From the NCBI GenBank assembly GCA_023260815.1, contig JALQUE010000183.1, positions 1 to 5,649 on the forward strand: a DNA stretch of 5,649 nucleotides, given 5' to 3'. The stretch comes from Roseovarius sp. (GTDB taxonomy: Bacteria; Pseudomonadota; Alphaproteobacteria; Rhodobacterales; Rhodobacteraceae). This document shows positions 1 through 5,649 of this stretch, piece by piece. Below the pieces are notes generated by a model. It was not told the DNA's origin, did no database searches, and worked only from the letters and a program-made list of their open reading frames with translations. Both the position numbers and the translations under genes were made by a program. Position 1 is the first letter of the stretch. The number at the start of each line of letters is the position of its first letter.

Positions 1-325
1 CACGGGCATCGGCGATATCGAGCATCTGCTGGACATGGTGGATCTGATCTGCGTGATGACGGTGAACCCCGGCTTCGGCGGGCAGAAATTCATCCACAGC
101 CAGATCGAGAAGGTCCGCCGCCTGCGCCAGATGATCGGCGACCGGCCCATCCATATCGAGATCGACGGCGGCATCACGCCGGACACAGCGCCGCTCATGG
201 CCCAGGCCGGGGCGGATGTGCTGGTGGCGGGATCGGCGGTGTTCAAGGGCGGCAGCGTCGACAACCCGGCGCCTTATGGTGACAATATCCGCGCCATCAA
301 GGCCGCCTGCGCGACCATGGCATGA
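1..325 (+). CDS. rpe: Ribulose-phosphate 3-epimerase, C-terminal part (5' end outside window)
   Basis: Interconverts D-ribulose 5-phosphate and D-xylulose 5-phosphate in the cytoplasm, for the pentose phosphate pathway and, where present, the Calvin cycle. The frame is open to the left edge (first full codon at base 2), so the start and the N-terminal half of the TIM barrel are missing; about 107 residues are visible. Family hallmarks seen: the VNPGFGGQKF loop that closes over the substrate, the EIDGG segment carrying the conserved catalytic/metal aspartate, and the C-terminal AGADVLVAGSAVF segment that forms the phosphate-binding loop. The end point, about 20 residues after a short tail helix, is normal for the family. 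The stop overlaps the start of gph by four bases (ATGA), which suggests one mRNA and coupled translation. Allulose-phosphate 3-epimerase is a related alternative, but the motifs and the gph partner favour rpe. Confidence 0.96.
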   Translation, partial: TGIGDIEHLLDMVDLICVMTVNPGFGGQKFIHSQIEKVRRLRQMIGDRPIHIEIDGGITPDTAPLMAQAGADVLVAGSAVFKGGSVDNPAPYGDNIRAIKAACATMA

Positions 326-993
326 GCGGCGCTGTCATCTTCGATCTCGATGGCACGCTGGTCGACAGCGCGCCCGACATCTGCGCCGCCGCCGGTACGG
401 TGATCGCGCGCCATGGGCTGGAGCCGCTGACACTCGAGCAGACGCGCAGCTATGTGGGCCACGGTGCCGCGCAGTTCGTGGAGCGCTGTCTTGCGGCGCG
501 CGGCGTGGCGGATCAGCCGGGGCTGCAGGCCGAGGTGCTGGCCGGGTTTCTGGACATCTACGAAAGCGCTGTGACGCTGACGGTGCCCTATCCGGGGGTC
601 GTCGCGGCGCTCGAACGGCTGACGGACATGGGGCTGGTGCTGGGCGTGTGTACCAACAAGCCCGCAGCGCCAGCGCACGCGGTGTTGTGCCATCTGGGGC
701 TGGATCGGCATTTCGCGGTGGTGATCGGCGGCGACAGCCTGCCTGTGCGCAAGCCCGATCCCGCGCCCTTGCAGGCGGCGATGACGGGCCTGGCGGCCAG
801 CGCCACGGTGTTCGTGGGCGACAGCGAAGTGGATGCCGAAACGGCGGTGCGGGCGGGCGTGCCCTTTGCGCTTTATACCGAAGGCTATCGCAAGACGCCG
901 GTCTCGGAACTGCCGCATGACGCGGCCTTTGCCGATTTCGACGATCTGCCGGGGATCGTGAGGGCCTGTCTGGGGCTGAGCGACGTGGCGTGA
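322..993 (+). CDS. gph: Phosphoglycolate phosphatase, HAD superfamily
   Basis: Dephosphorylates 2-phosphoglycolate to glycolate. This product of RuBisCO oxygenation or DNA-end repair inhibits central sugar enzymes. The protein is 223 residues, the usual size. All four HAD motifs are visible: motif I FDLDGTLVDS with nucleophile D8 and acid/base D10; motif II CTNKP with T111; motif III lysine K144 in RKPDP; motif IV GDSEVDAET with D167 and D171. The stretch between motif I and about residue 85 fits the small helical cap of this subfamily. The ATG is part of an ATGA overlap with the rpe stop and has no clear Shine-Dalgarno site of its own, so translation is probably coupled to rpe. An rpe-gph pair is also known from other proteobacteria, which supports gph over a generic HAD phosphatase; in autotrophs the same enzyme is called cbbZ. 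Substrate specificity is inferred from motifs and neighbour. Confidence 0.92.
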   Translation: MSGAVIFDLDGTLVDSAPDICAAAGTVIARHGLEPLTLEQTRSYVGHGAAQFVERCLAARGVADQPGLQAEVLAGFLDIYESAVTLTVPYPGVVAALERLTDMGLVLGVCTNKPAAPAHAVLCHLGLDRHFAVVIGGDSLPVRKPDPAPLQAAMTGLAASATVFVGDSEVDAETAVRAGVPFALYTEGYRKTPVSELPHDAAFADFDDLPGIVRACLGLSDVA

Positions 994-1030
994 TCGGGCG
1001 CGGGATGCTAGGCTGACCCGCAACGGATGG

Positions 1031-1037
1031 GGGGAGG
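1031..1037 (+). promoter_or_regulatory. Ribosome binding site for the M20 amidohydrolase
   Basis: A strong GGGGAGG Shine-Dalgarno match ends five bases before the ATG at 1043. It decides the start: the in-frame GTG at 1037 begins on the last base of this site and so cannot use it. The ATG at 1027 is in another frame. Confidence 0.7.
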
Positions 1038-1042
1038 TGGGC

Positions 1043-2335
1043 ATGACCATCGAAGACAGGCTGCAGGCCGAAATCGAGGCGCGGCGCGACGATCTGGTGA
1101 GGCTGACGCAGGATCTGATCCGTATACCCACGCTGAACCCCCCGGGCGAGAATTACCGCGAGATCTGCGACTATCTGGACACCCGGCTGCGCGGCGCGGG
1201 CTTCACCACCGAGCTGATCCGGGCAATGGGCGCGCCGGGCGACAGCGACCGCTATCCGCGGTGGAACATCGTGGCGCGGCGGAGCGGCGCGCGGGCCGGA
1301 CACTGCGTGCATTTCAATTCGCATATCGACGTGGTCGAGGCCGGCCAGGGCTGGACGGTCGATCCCTTCGGCGGCCTGCTGCGCGACGGGCGGATCTACG
1401 GGCGCGGCGCGTGTGACATGAAGGGCGGGCTGGCGGCGAGCATTGTGGCGGCGGAGGCGTTCCTCGCCACCGTGCCGGATTTTGCCGGCGCGATCGAGAT
1501 CAGCGGCACGGCAGACGAGGAATCGGGCGGCTTCGGCGGCGTGGCCTACCTTGCCGAGCGCGGCTGGTTCAGCCCCGACCGCGTGCAACACGTCATCATC
1601 CCCGAACCGCTGAACAAGGACCGCATCTGTCTGGGTCATCGCGGCGTCTGGTGGGCCGAGATCGAAACCAAGGGCGAGATCGCCCATGGCTCGATGCCCT
1701 TTCTGGGCGATTGCGCGGTGCGCCACATGGGCGCGGTGATCGCCGAGATGGAAGCCCGCCTGTTCCCGGCGCTCGCGCAAAAGCGCACCGAGATGCCCGT
1801 GGTGCCCGAAGGCGCGCGACACTCCACGCTCAACATCAACTCGATCCACGGCGGCGCGGCGGACCAGCCCGATGATTATACCGGCCTGCCCTCGCCCTGC
1901 GTGCCGGACCGTTGCCGCATGGTGATCGACCGCCGCTTTCTGATCGAAGAGGATATCGCCGAGGTCGAGGCCGAAATCCACGAGGTGCTGGAAACCGTGC
2001 GCCGCGGTCGGCCCGGCTTTGATTATGACATCCGCGAATTGCACCGCGTGCTGCCCACGATGACGGACCGCGACGCTCCGGTGGTGGGCGCCGTGGCCCG
2101 CGCGGTGCAGTCCGTCTTCGACCGCGAGGCTGCGTATGTGGTCAGCCCCGGCACCTATGATCAGAAGCATATCGATCGTATCGGGCGGCTGAAGAACTGC
2201 ATCGCCTATGGGCCGGGCATCCTCGATCTGGCGCACAAGCCGGACGAATGGGTCGGGGTCGAGGACATGCTGCAAGCCGCGCGGGTCATGGCGCTGGCGC
2301 TGCACGAGCTGTTGAGCGCAGATAACCGCCCCTGA
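1043..2335 (+). CDS. M20-family zinc amidohydrolase, ArgE/DapE-type deacylase
   Basis: A predicted cytoplasmic di-metal enzyme that hydrolyses an amide bond of an N-acylated amino acid or similar molecule. With the ATG at 1043 it has 430 residues, slightly longer than typical ArgE or DapE proteins (about 375-400). The full metal and catalytic set is present: H94 in the HID motif with D96, bridging D125 in CDMKGG, catalytic E159 and ligand E160 in the DEES motif, E188 in PEP, and H398 near the C-terminus in AHKPDEW. The intervals from D125 to E188 match those I remember for DapE. The inserted dimerisation domain (about residues 197-315) carries the expected AHGSMP motif with H215. The gene starts 49 bases after gph and converges on panC, so neither neighbour reveals its pathway. 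Acetylornithine deacetylase, succinyl-diaminopimelate desuccinylase and a catabolic N-acyl amino acid hydrolase all remain possible, so I give no symbol. Confidence 0.88.
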   Translation: MTIEDRLQAEIEARRDDLVRLTQDLIRIPTLNPPGENYREICDYLDTRLRGAGFTTELIRAMGAPGDSDRYPRWNIVARRSGARAGHCVHFNSHIDVVEAGQGWTVDPFGGLLRDGRIYGRGACDMKGGLAASIVAAEAFLATVPDFAGAIEISGTADEESGGFGGVAYLAERGWFSPDRVQHVIIPEPLNKDRICLGHRGVWWAEIETKGEIAHGSMPFLGDCAVRHMGAVIAEMEARLFPALAQKRTEMPVVPEGARHSTLNINSIHGGAADQPDDYTGLPSPCVPDRCRMVIDRRFLIEEDIAEVEAEIHEVLETVRRGRPGFDYDIRELHRVLPTMTDRDAPVVGAVARAVQSVFDREAAYVVSPGTYDQKHIDRIGRLKNCIAYGPGILDLAHKPDEWVGVEDMLQAARVMALALHELLSADNRP

Positions 2336-2336
2336 T

Positions 2337-2411
2337 TTCATCGTTCCAAAAATACTCACATAGCAGGTCGTGGGACAGGTGATGCGATATGAGTATTTCG
2401 GGAACGGTGAA
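2337..2411. repeat. Imperfect 25-base inverted repeat between convergent genes, possible bidirectional terminator
   Basis: The left arm is 2337-2361 and the right arm 2387-2411, with a 25-base spacer. Read outward, the arms match at 21 of 25 positions, with the shared core TGAGTATTT followed two bases later by GGAACG. The left arm begins two bases after the stop of the M20 gene; the right arm ends 15 bases before the last base of the panC stop codon, so it fills most of the gap between two convergent genes. As RNA it could fold into a long stem on either strand. The stem is AT-rich in its inner half and has no clear U-run after it, so it is not a classic intrinsic terminator. A role in ending transcription from both sides, or in protecting mRNA 3' ends, is inferred from position. 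Confidence 0.75.
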
Positions 2412-2426
2412 GCCGGAAAGGCGCGC

Positions 2427-3275
2427 TCAGACCGCGATGTTGTCGATCAGCCGCACACCGGCCAGCCATGCGGCTGCAAACAGGCGCGCGGGGCGGCTGG
2501 GGGCATCCAGCAGCGACAGGTCGTCATTGGCGCGGATTTCGAGATAGTCGACCTGCGTGAAGCCAGCCAGCTCGAGCCGGGCGATGGCGGCGGCCTGCAG
2601 CGCGGCGAAGGGCTGACCTTGCGAGACGCCGGCGGCGATGGTTTCCATTTCCTCATGCAGGCGGGGTGCGATGGTGCGGGCGCGGTCGGACAGGAGCAGG
2701 TTGCGCGAGGCCATGGCCAGCCCGTCGATTTCGCGGATCGTGGGGCAGCCATGCACGGTGATCGGGATGTCCAGATCGGCGGCCATGCGGCGCACCACCT
2801 GCAATTGCTGGAAATCCTTTTCACCGAAAAACGCCGCGTTGGCGGAGGTCTGCAGGAAGAGCTTGGTCACCACCGTGGCCACCCCGTCGAAATGGCCGGG
2901 ACGGTGGGCGCCTTCCATCACATCCGTCAGCCCCGCCACCGACACGGTGGTGGCGAAACGGTCGGGATAGATCTGATCGGCATCCGGCACATAGAGCGCA
3001 TCGACCGAGAAGCGGGCCAGTTTGGCTGCGTCCTCGATCTCGGTGCGGGGGTAGTTTGCCAGATCCTCGGGGTTGTTGAATTGCTTGGGGTTCACGAAGA
3101 TCGTGACGATAACCCGGTCGCAGGCGGCCTTGGCTGCCGCCACCAGCGACAGGTGCCCGTCATGCAGCGCGCCCATTGTCGGCACCACGCCGATCGTTTC
3201 GCCGGCACGGCGCCAGAGGTCTGTGGCGGCGCGCAGATCGTCCGTGGTGCGGACGATCGGGGCGGGTGTGCTCAT
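2427..3275 (-). CDS. panC: Pantothenate synthetase (pantoate--beta-alanine ligase)
   Basis: Joins D-pantoate and beta-alanine with ATP, through a pantoyl-adenylate, to make pantothenate (vitamin B5), the coenzyme A precursor; cytoplasmic. It has 282 residues, the standard length. Motifs in order: PTMGALHDGH (32-41) with the HIGH-type ATP-binding pair H38 and H41; VNPKQF (61-66); the substrate segment from EGAHRPGHFDG (121-131); GEKDFQQ (151-157) with K153 and Q156; and MASRN (178-182), the KMSKS-like loop. The frame stays open upstream to 3464, but the ATG at 3275 gives the normal N-terminus and overlaps the panB stop as ATGA, so that start is preferred. Only a weak AAGG lies about ten bases upstream, which fits translation coupled to panB. 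No residue important to the family looks lost. Confidence 0.97.
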   Translation of the reverse strand: MSTPAPIVRTTDDLRAATDLWRRAGETIGVVPTMGALHDGHLSLVAAAKAACDRVIVTIFVNPKQFNNPEDLANYPRTEIEDAAKLARFSVDALYVPDADQIYPDRFATTVSVAGLTDVMEGAHRPGHFDGVATVVTKLFLQTSANAAFFGEKDFQQLQVVRRMAADLDIPITVHGCPTIREIDGLAMASRNLLLSDRARTIAPRLHEEMETIAAGVSQGQPFAALQAAAIARLELAGFTQVDYLEIRANDDLSLLDAPSRPARLFAAAWLAGVRLIDNIAV

Positions 3276-4099
3276 TGGCCGGGCGCCTTGTCGGAGAAGG
3301 TGTGTTCGGCGGCCGGGAAGCGCCGGGCGCGGACCTCGTCGGCATAGGCGCGGATCGCGGTCTCGCCATCGGTTCCGAGGGTTGCGTAGCGCTTGACGAA
3401 TTTCGGCTTGAAGGCGGTGAACAGGCCCAGCATGTCGTCCACCACGAGGATCTGGCCGTCGCATCCCGGGGAGGCGCCGATCCCGATGGTGGGAATGGCG
3501 ATCTCGGCGGTGATGCGGTCGGCCAGCGTGGCGGGGACTTTTTCGAGCACCACGGAAAACGCGCCGGCATCGGCCACGGCATGGGCATCGGCCAGCAGCG
3601 CGTCGGCCTGATCGGCGCGGCCCTGCACCTTGTAGCCGCCGAGCGTGTTGATCGATTGAGGGGTCAGCCCGATATGGGCCATCACCGGCACGCCGCGCGC
3701 CACCAGAAAGGCGATTGTCTCGGCCATGTGTCGCCCGCCTTCGAGCTTGACCGCCGCAGCACCTGTGTCGCGCATGATCCGGGCGGCATTGGCGAACGCC
3801 TGTTGGGGGCTTTCCTCGTAGGAGCCGAAGGGCATGTCGATGACCAGCATGGTGGTTGTCAGCCCACGGGCCACCGCCTGACCGTGCAGGATCATCATCT
3901 CCATGGTCACGCCGAGGGTCGAGGGCATCCCGTGCAGCACCATGCCCAGCGAATCGCCGACAAGGGCGAAATCGCAGACCCCGTCCATCATCCGCGCCAT
4001 CGGCGTGGTATAGGCTGTCAGGCTGACGATCGGCGTGGTGCCTTTCATGGCCCGGATGTCATCGGGCAGGGGGGCGGTTTTCTTGGCAGTTGCGCTCAT
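3272..4099 (-). CDS. panB: 3-methyl-2-oxobutanoate hydroxymethyltransferase (ketopantoate hydroxymethyltransferase)
   Basis: Transfers a hydroxymethyl group from 5,10-methylene-tetrahydrofolate to alpha-ketoisovalerate, giving ketopantoate, the first committed step of pantothenate synthesis. It has 275 residues, within the usual 260-280. The TIM-barrel motifs are intact: SLTAYT near the N-terminus; VGDSLGM with metal ligand D49; D88 in VIDMPFGSYE; VKLEGG with E120; AHIGLTPQS with H142; GYKVQGR; and the catalytic glutamate E186 in VLEKVP, followed by IPTIGIGA. In E. coli the residue after this glutamate is cysteine (LECVP); here it is lysine, probably a harmless lineage difference. The start at 4099 has GGTGA seven bases upstream. 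Its stop overlaps panC, so the two form a unit. The next step, ketopantoate reduction (PanE or IlvC), is not encoded in this window. Confidence 0.97.
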   Translation of the reverse strand: MSATAKKTAPLPDDIRAMKGTTPIVSLTAYTTPMARMMDGVCDFALVGDSLGMVLHGMPSTLGVTMEMMILHGQAVARGLTTTMLVIDMPFGSYEESPQQAFANAARIMRDTGAAAVKLEGGRHMAETIAFLVARGVPVMAHIGLTPQSINTLGGYKVQGRADQADALLADAHAVADAGAFSVVLEKVPATLADRITAEIAIPTIGIGASPGCDGQILVVDDMLGLFTAFKPKFVKRYATLGTDGETAIRAYADEVRARRFPAAEHTFSDKAPGQ

Positions 4100-4106
4100 G
4101 GTCTGG

Positions 4107-4111
4107 TCACC
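4107..4111 (-). promoter_or_regulatory. Probable ribosome binding site of panB
   Basis: On the - strand a GGTGA element, complementary to part of the 16S rRNA tail, ends seven bases before the panB ATG at 4099. It is a modest match, but it is the only one near this start and supports it. Confidence 0.45.
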
Positions 4112-4137
4112 GGTTCATGGGGTTTGCGGGGCTGAAG

Positions 4138-4251
4138 AAAGCGGTCCGCCTTTGGCCTGAAACATCAGCGAAAGGTGGAACGCGTGCAACGACTGGATAC
4201 AGAACAGCGTTTCGCGGAAGGCCACTGGTCAGGTTTTTCGCGGACCGCTTT
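4138..4251. repeat. Inverted repeat pair in the panB leader
   Basis: This lies in the 217-base gap between kdsD and panB (4100-4316), which holds no gene I can support. AAAGCGGTCCGC at 4138-4149 is repeated perfectly in inverted orientation at 4240-4251. After six unrelated bases both arms also carry CCTGA in the same phase (4156-4160 and 4229-4233), giving 17 matches in 23. The core GCGGTCCGC is itself palindromic around its central base, so each arm could be a separate protein-binding site. Otherwise the two arms could pair in the panB leader RNA around a loop of about 68 bases. Function is unknown; chance is possible in GC-rich DNA. Confidence 0.5.
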
Positions 4252-4316
4252 AGCAAGTCGGGCGCGGGAACGCCACAGGCTTGATTGGTGCGGGGACCGG
4301 TCATGGCGGCGCTGTC

Positions 4317-5270
4317 TCAGGCGACGCCGGCGCGCAGGGCGTCGTGGATATGGACAAGTCCCCGCAGGGTGCCGGCATCGTCCACGGCGAAAAGCGCGCT
4401 GATCTTGTTGGCGTTCATCACGCCAAGCGCCTCGGACAAAAGCGCATCGGGCGAGATCGTGCGCGGGCCGCGGGTTGCCACTTCGCCTGCGGTGCGGTCC
4501 ATCAGGGTGGCCAGATTGCGGCGCAGGTCGCCATCGGTGATCACGCCGATCAGGCGGCCGTCCTCGACCAGGGCGGCGACGCCGAAGCCCTTGGCGGTCA
4601 TTTCGAGCAGGGTGTCGCCCATCGGTGTGTCGGCATGGACCACGGGCAGGTCGGCGCCGCCATGCATCACCGAGGACACCTTGAGCAATTGCGCCCCCAG
4701 CGTGCCGCCGGGATGGAAGGCGAGGAAATTCTCGCGCTCGAAGCCGCGCAGTTTCATCAGCGCCACGGCCAGCGCATCGCCAAGCGCCATGGTCAGCGTG
4801 GTCGAGGTGGTGGGCGCCATGCCGATGGCACAGGCCTCGGGCGCATCGGGGAGCGTCAGCACGTGATCGGCGGCACGGGCCAGCGTGCTGTCCGGCCTCT
4901 TGGTGATCGCGATGAGCGGGATGTCGAAGCGGGTGCAATAGGCGATCATGTCCGAGAGTTCGCGGGTCTCGCCGGAATTGGAGATCAGGATCACCGCGTC
5001 TGCCTTGGTGATCATGCCGAGATCGCCGTGCGAGGCCTCGCCCGGATGCACCGCCTGTGCGGGCGTGCCGGTGGAAGCCAGCGTGGCCGCGATCTTGTTT
5101 GCCACATGACCCGATTTGCCCATACCCGAGACGATCACCCGACCGGGCAGCGTCAGAAGACGGGACACCACGGCATCGAAATCGGCGGGCAATTCCTCGG
5201 CCAGCCGGGTCAGGGCGGCAGATTCAATGGCCAGCACATTGCGGGCGATCTGGGAAGGGCTGTCGGTCAT
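4317..5270 (-). CDS. kdsD: D-arabinose 5-phosphate isomerase, KpsF/GutQ family (SIS + two CBS domains)
   Basis: Converts D-ribulose 5-phosphate to D-arabinose 5-phosphate, the precursor of Kdo for lipopolysaccharide core or capsule. From the ATG at 5270 it has 317 residues, close to the family norm of about 320-330. An SIS domain (about 35-185) shows SGMGKSG, HPGEASHGDLG and the sugar-phosphate loop SNSGET (97-102). Two CBS domains follow (about 200-260 and 265-317). K52, E104, E145 and H186 lie at a constant offset of seven from the catalytic K59, E111, E152 and H193 that I recall for E. coli KdsD, so the active site looks complete. A GTG at 5282 would add four residues but has no ribosome site, while the ATG has AGG five bases upstream. 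No other Kdo or capsule gene is nearby, so kdsD versus kpsF or gutQ is not settled; KdsD is the likeliest role for a lone copy. Confidence 0.9.
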   Translation of the reverse strand: MTDSPSQIARNVLAIESAALTRLAEELPADFDAVVSRLLTLPGRVIVSGMGKSGHVANKIAATLASTGTPAQAVHPGEASHGDLGMITKADAVILISNSGETRELSDMIAYCTRFDIPLIAITKRPDSTLARAADHVLTLPDAPEACAIGMAPTTSTTLTMALGDALAVALMKLRGFERENFLAFHPGGTLGAQLLKVSSVMHGGADLPVVHADTPMGDTLLEMTAKGFGVAALVEDGRLIGVITDGDLRRNLATLMDRTAGEVATRGPRTISPDALLSEALGVMNANKISALFAVDDAGTLRGLVHIHDALRAGVA

Positions 5271-5349
5271 GGGCGCCTGCACTGTCGGGTCAGCGCGGTC
5301 ATAACCTCAAAACGTGCCATACAAAAGTGACGACCAGATCCAAGACGCG

Positions 5350-5649
5350 TCAAGGTGACGTCTGGATGACATTCTCTTCACAACTCCAAAGCTGACCGCC
5401 ACCATTGATGCATTGTGTGATCGCCTGATCTCGGGCCACGAAGAAATCCGTCGCGCGTCCGTTTCCGACAGCCGGGCACCCCTGCCATCCCTGCGGACAA
5501 CAGACACTGCAATAGGTGAAGACTTCATAGGTTGTCACCTGAACCGGCGGGCTGACCGGAGTCTGGCGTTCGGGCTGCGTCTGGTCCCGGGTTGCATTAT
5601 GCGCTGGTGTACTGCCCGGATCCCCCGGGAAAGACAGTAAGAACACCAG
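5350..5649 (-). CDS. Unrecognised small cysteine-rich protein, probably exported (5' end outside window)
   Basis: I do not recognise a family. The frame is open to the right edge, so about 100 C-terminal residues are visible; a GTG at 5646 could be a start but has no visible context. The first residues (LVFLLSF) are hydrophobic and could be the end of a signal peptide, followed by a Pro/Thr/Gln-rich stretch typical of a linker. The last 55 residues hold six cysteines in the order C-x2-CC-x6-C-x21-C-x9-C, with YCSVCCPQGW near their start and TQCINGGGQLWSC near the end. An even cysteine count suggests disulfides in the periplasm or outside the cell. About 62% of codons end in G or C, visibly lower than in the neighbours. 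The gene ends 79 bases before the kdsD ATG on the same strand. The alternative - frame and the + frame here give no better protein. A chance open frame is possible but less likely. Confidence 0.6.
   Translation of the reverse strand: MVFLLSFPGDPGSTPAHNATRDQTQPERQTPVSPPVQVTTYEVFTYCSVCCPQGWQGCPAVGNGRATDFFVARDQAITQCINGGGQLWSCEENVIQTSP

Noticed and set aside
1004..1014. GATGCTAGGCT as a -10 region before the M20 gene
   Set aside because: It resembles an extended -10 element, but no acceptable -35 lies 16-18 bases upstream, and read-through from gph over 49 bases is equally likely.
335..2359. A 674-codon open frame on the - strand across gph and the M20 gene
   Set aside because: It is antisense to two genes with complete catalytic motifs, and its product is low-complexity, rich in Arg, His, Ala and Pro. 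This is the usual shadow of GC-rich coding DNA.
2370..3347. A 325-codon open frame on the + strand opposite panC
   Set aside because: It has no recognisable motif and lies opposite a clear pantothenate synthetase; its composition matches an antisense shadow.
3176..4135. A 319-codon open frame on the + strand opposite panB
   Set aside because: It is Gly, His and Arg rich without domains, and antisense to an intact panB.
4161..4189. Possible panB promoter on the - strand: TTGCAC, 17 bases, GATGTT
   Set aside because: The spacing is right and it lies between the repeat arms, but each hexamer matches the sigma-70 consensus at only three of six positions, too weak to list.
4210..4244. Direct repeat TTTCGCGGA at 4210-4218 and 4236-4244
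   Set aside because: Nine bases twice in GC-rich DNA is easily chance, and no third copy follows.
4107..4304. A 65-codon open frame on the - strand in the gap between kdsD and panB
   Set aside because: It has no convincing ribosome site, overlaps the repeat arms and the panB ribosome site, and shows no protein-like pattern. I treat the gap as non-coding.
4281..5330. A 349-codon open frame on the + strand opposite kdsD
   Set aside because: It has no domain signal and is antisense to an isomerase with a complete active site.
5316..5343. Possible kdsD promoter on the - strand: TTGGAT, 16 bases, TATGGC
   Set aside because: The location just after the upstream stop is suitable, but both hexamers match consensus at only three of six positions.

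Overview
The window looks like an ordinary stretch of chromosome from a GC-rich alphaproteobacterium. My best guess is the Rhodobacterales/Roseobacter group. This is an inference from base composition, the style of the protein sequences and a gene-end repeat that resembles ones I remember from that group; nothing in the window proves it. I found no tRNA, rRNA, CRISPR array, insertion sequence, phage gene or integrase, and no gap between genes longer than about 220 bases.

Layout. The left half (1-2335) is read on the + strand. It holds the 3' end of rpe (ribulose-phosphate 3-epimerase), gph (phosphoglycolate phosphatase) joined to it by an ATGA overlap, and, after a 49-base gap, an M20-family amidohydrolase of the ArgE/DapE type. 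The right half (2427-5649) is read on the - strand. In transcription order it holds the 3' part of an unrecognised small cysteine-rich protein that runs off the right edge, a kdsD/kpsF-type arabinose-5-phosphate isomerase (SIS plus two CBS domains), and the pair panB-panC, also joined by an ATGA overlap. The two halves converge on a 91-base gap (2336-2426) that contains an imperfect 25-base inverted repeat.

Functions. rpe and gph serve pentose-phosphate/Calvin-type sugar phosphate metabolism and the clearing of 2-phosphoglycolate. panB and panC are two of the enzymes that make pantothenate, the precursor of coenzyme A. The isomerase supplies arabinose-5-phosphate for Kdo, a lipopolysaccharide or capsule sugar. 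The M20 enzyme should hydrolyse an N-acylated amino acid or related amide, but its substrate cannot be read from sequence or context. All recognised enzymes have their key residues and look intact.

The parts that known housekeeping genes do not explain are the inverted repeat between the convergent genes, a second inverted repeat in the 217-base panB leader, and the small six-cysteine protein at the right edge, whose base composition differs from its neighbours. I see no convincing sign of a new multi-gene system.
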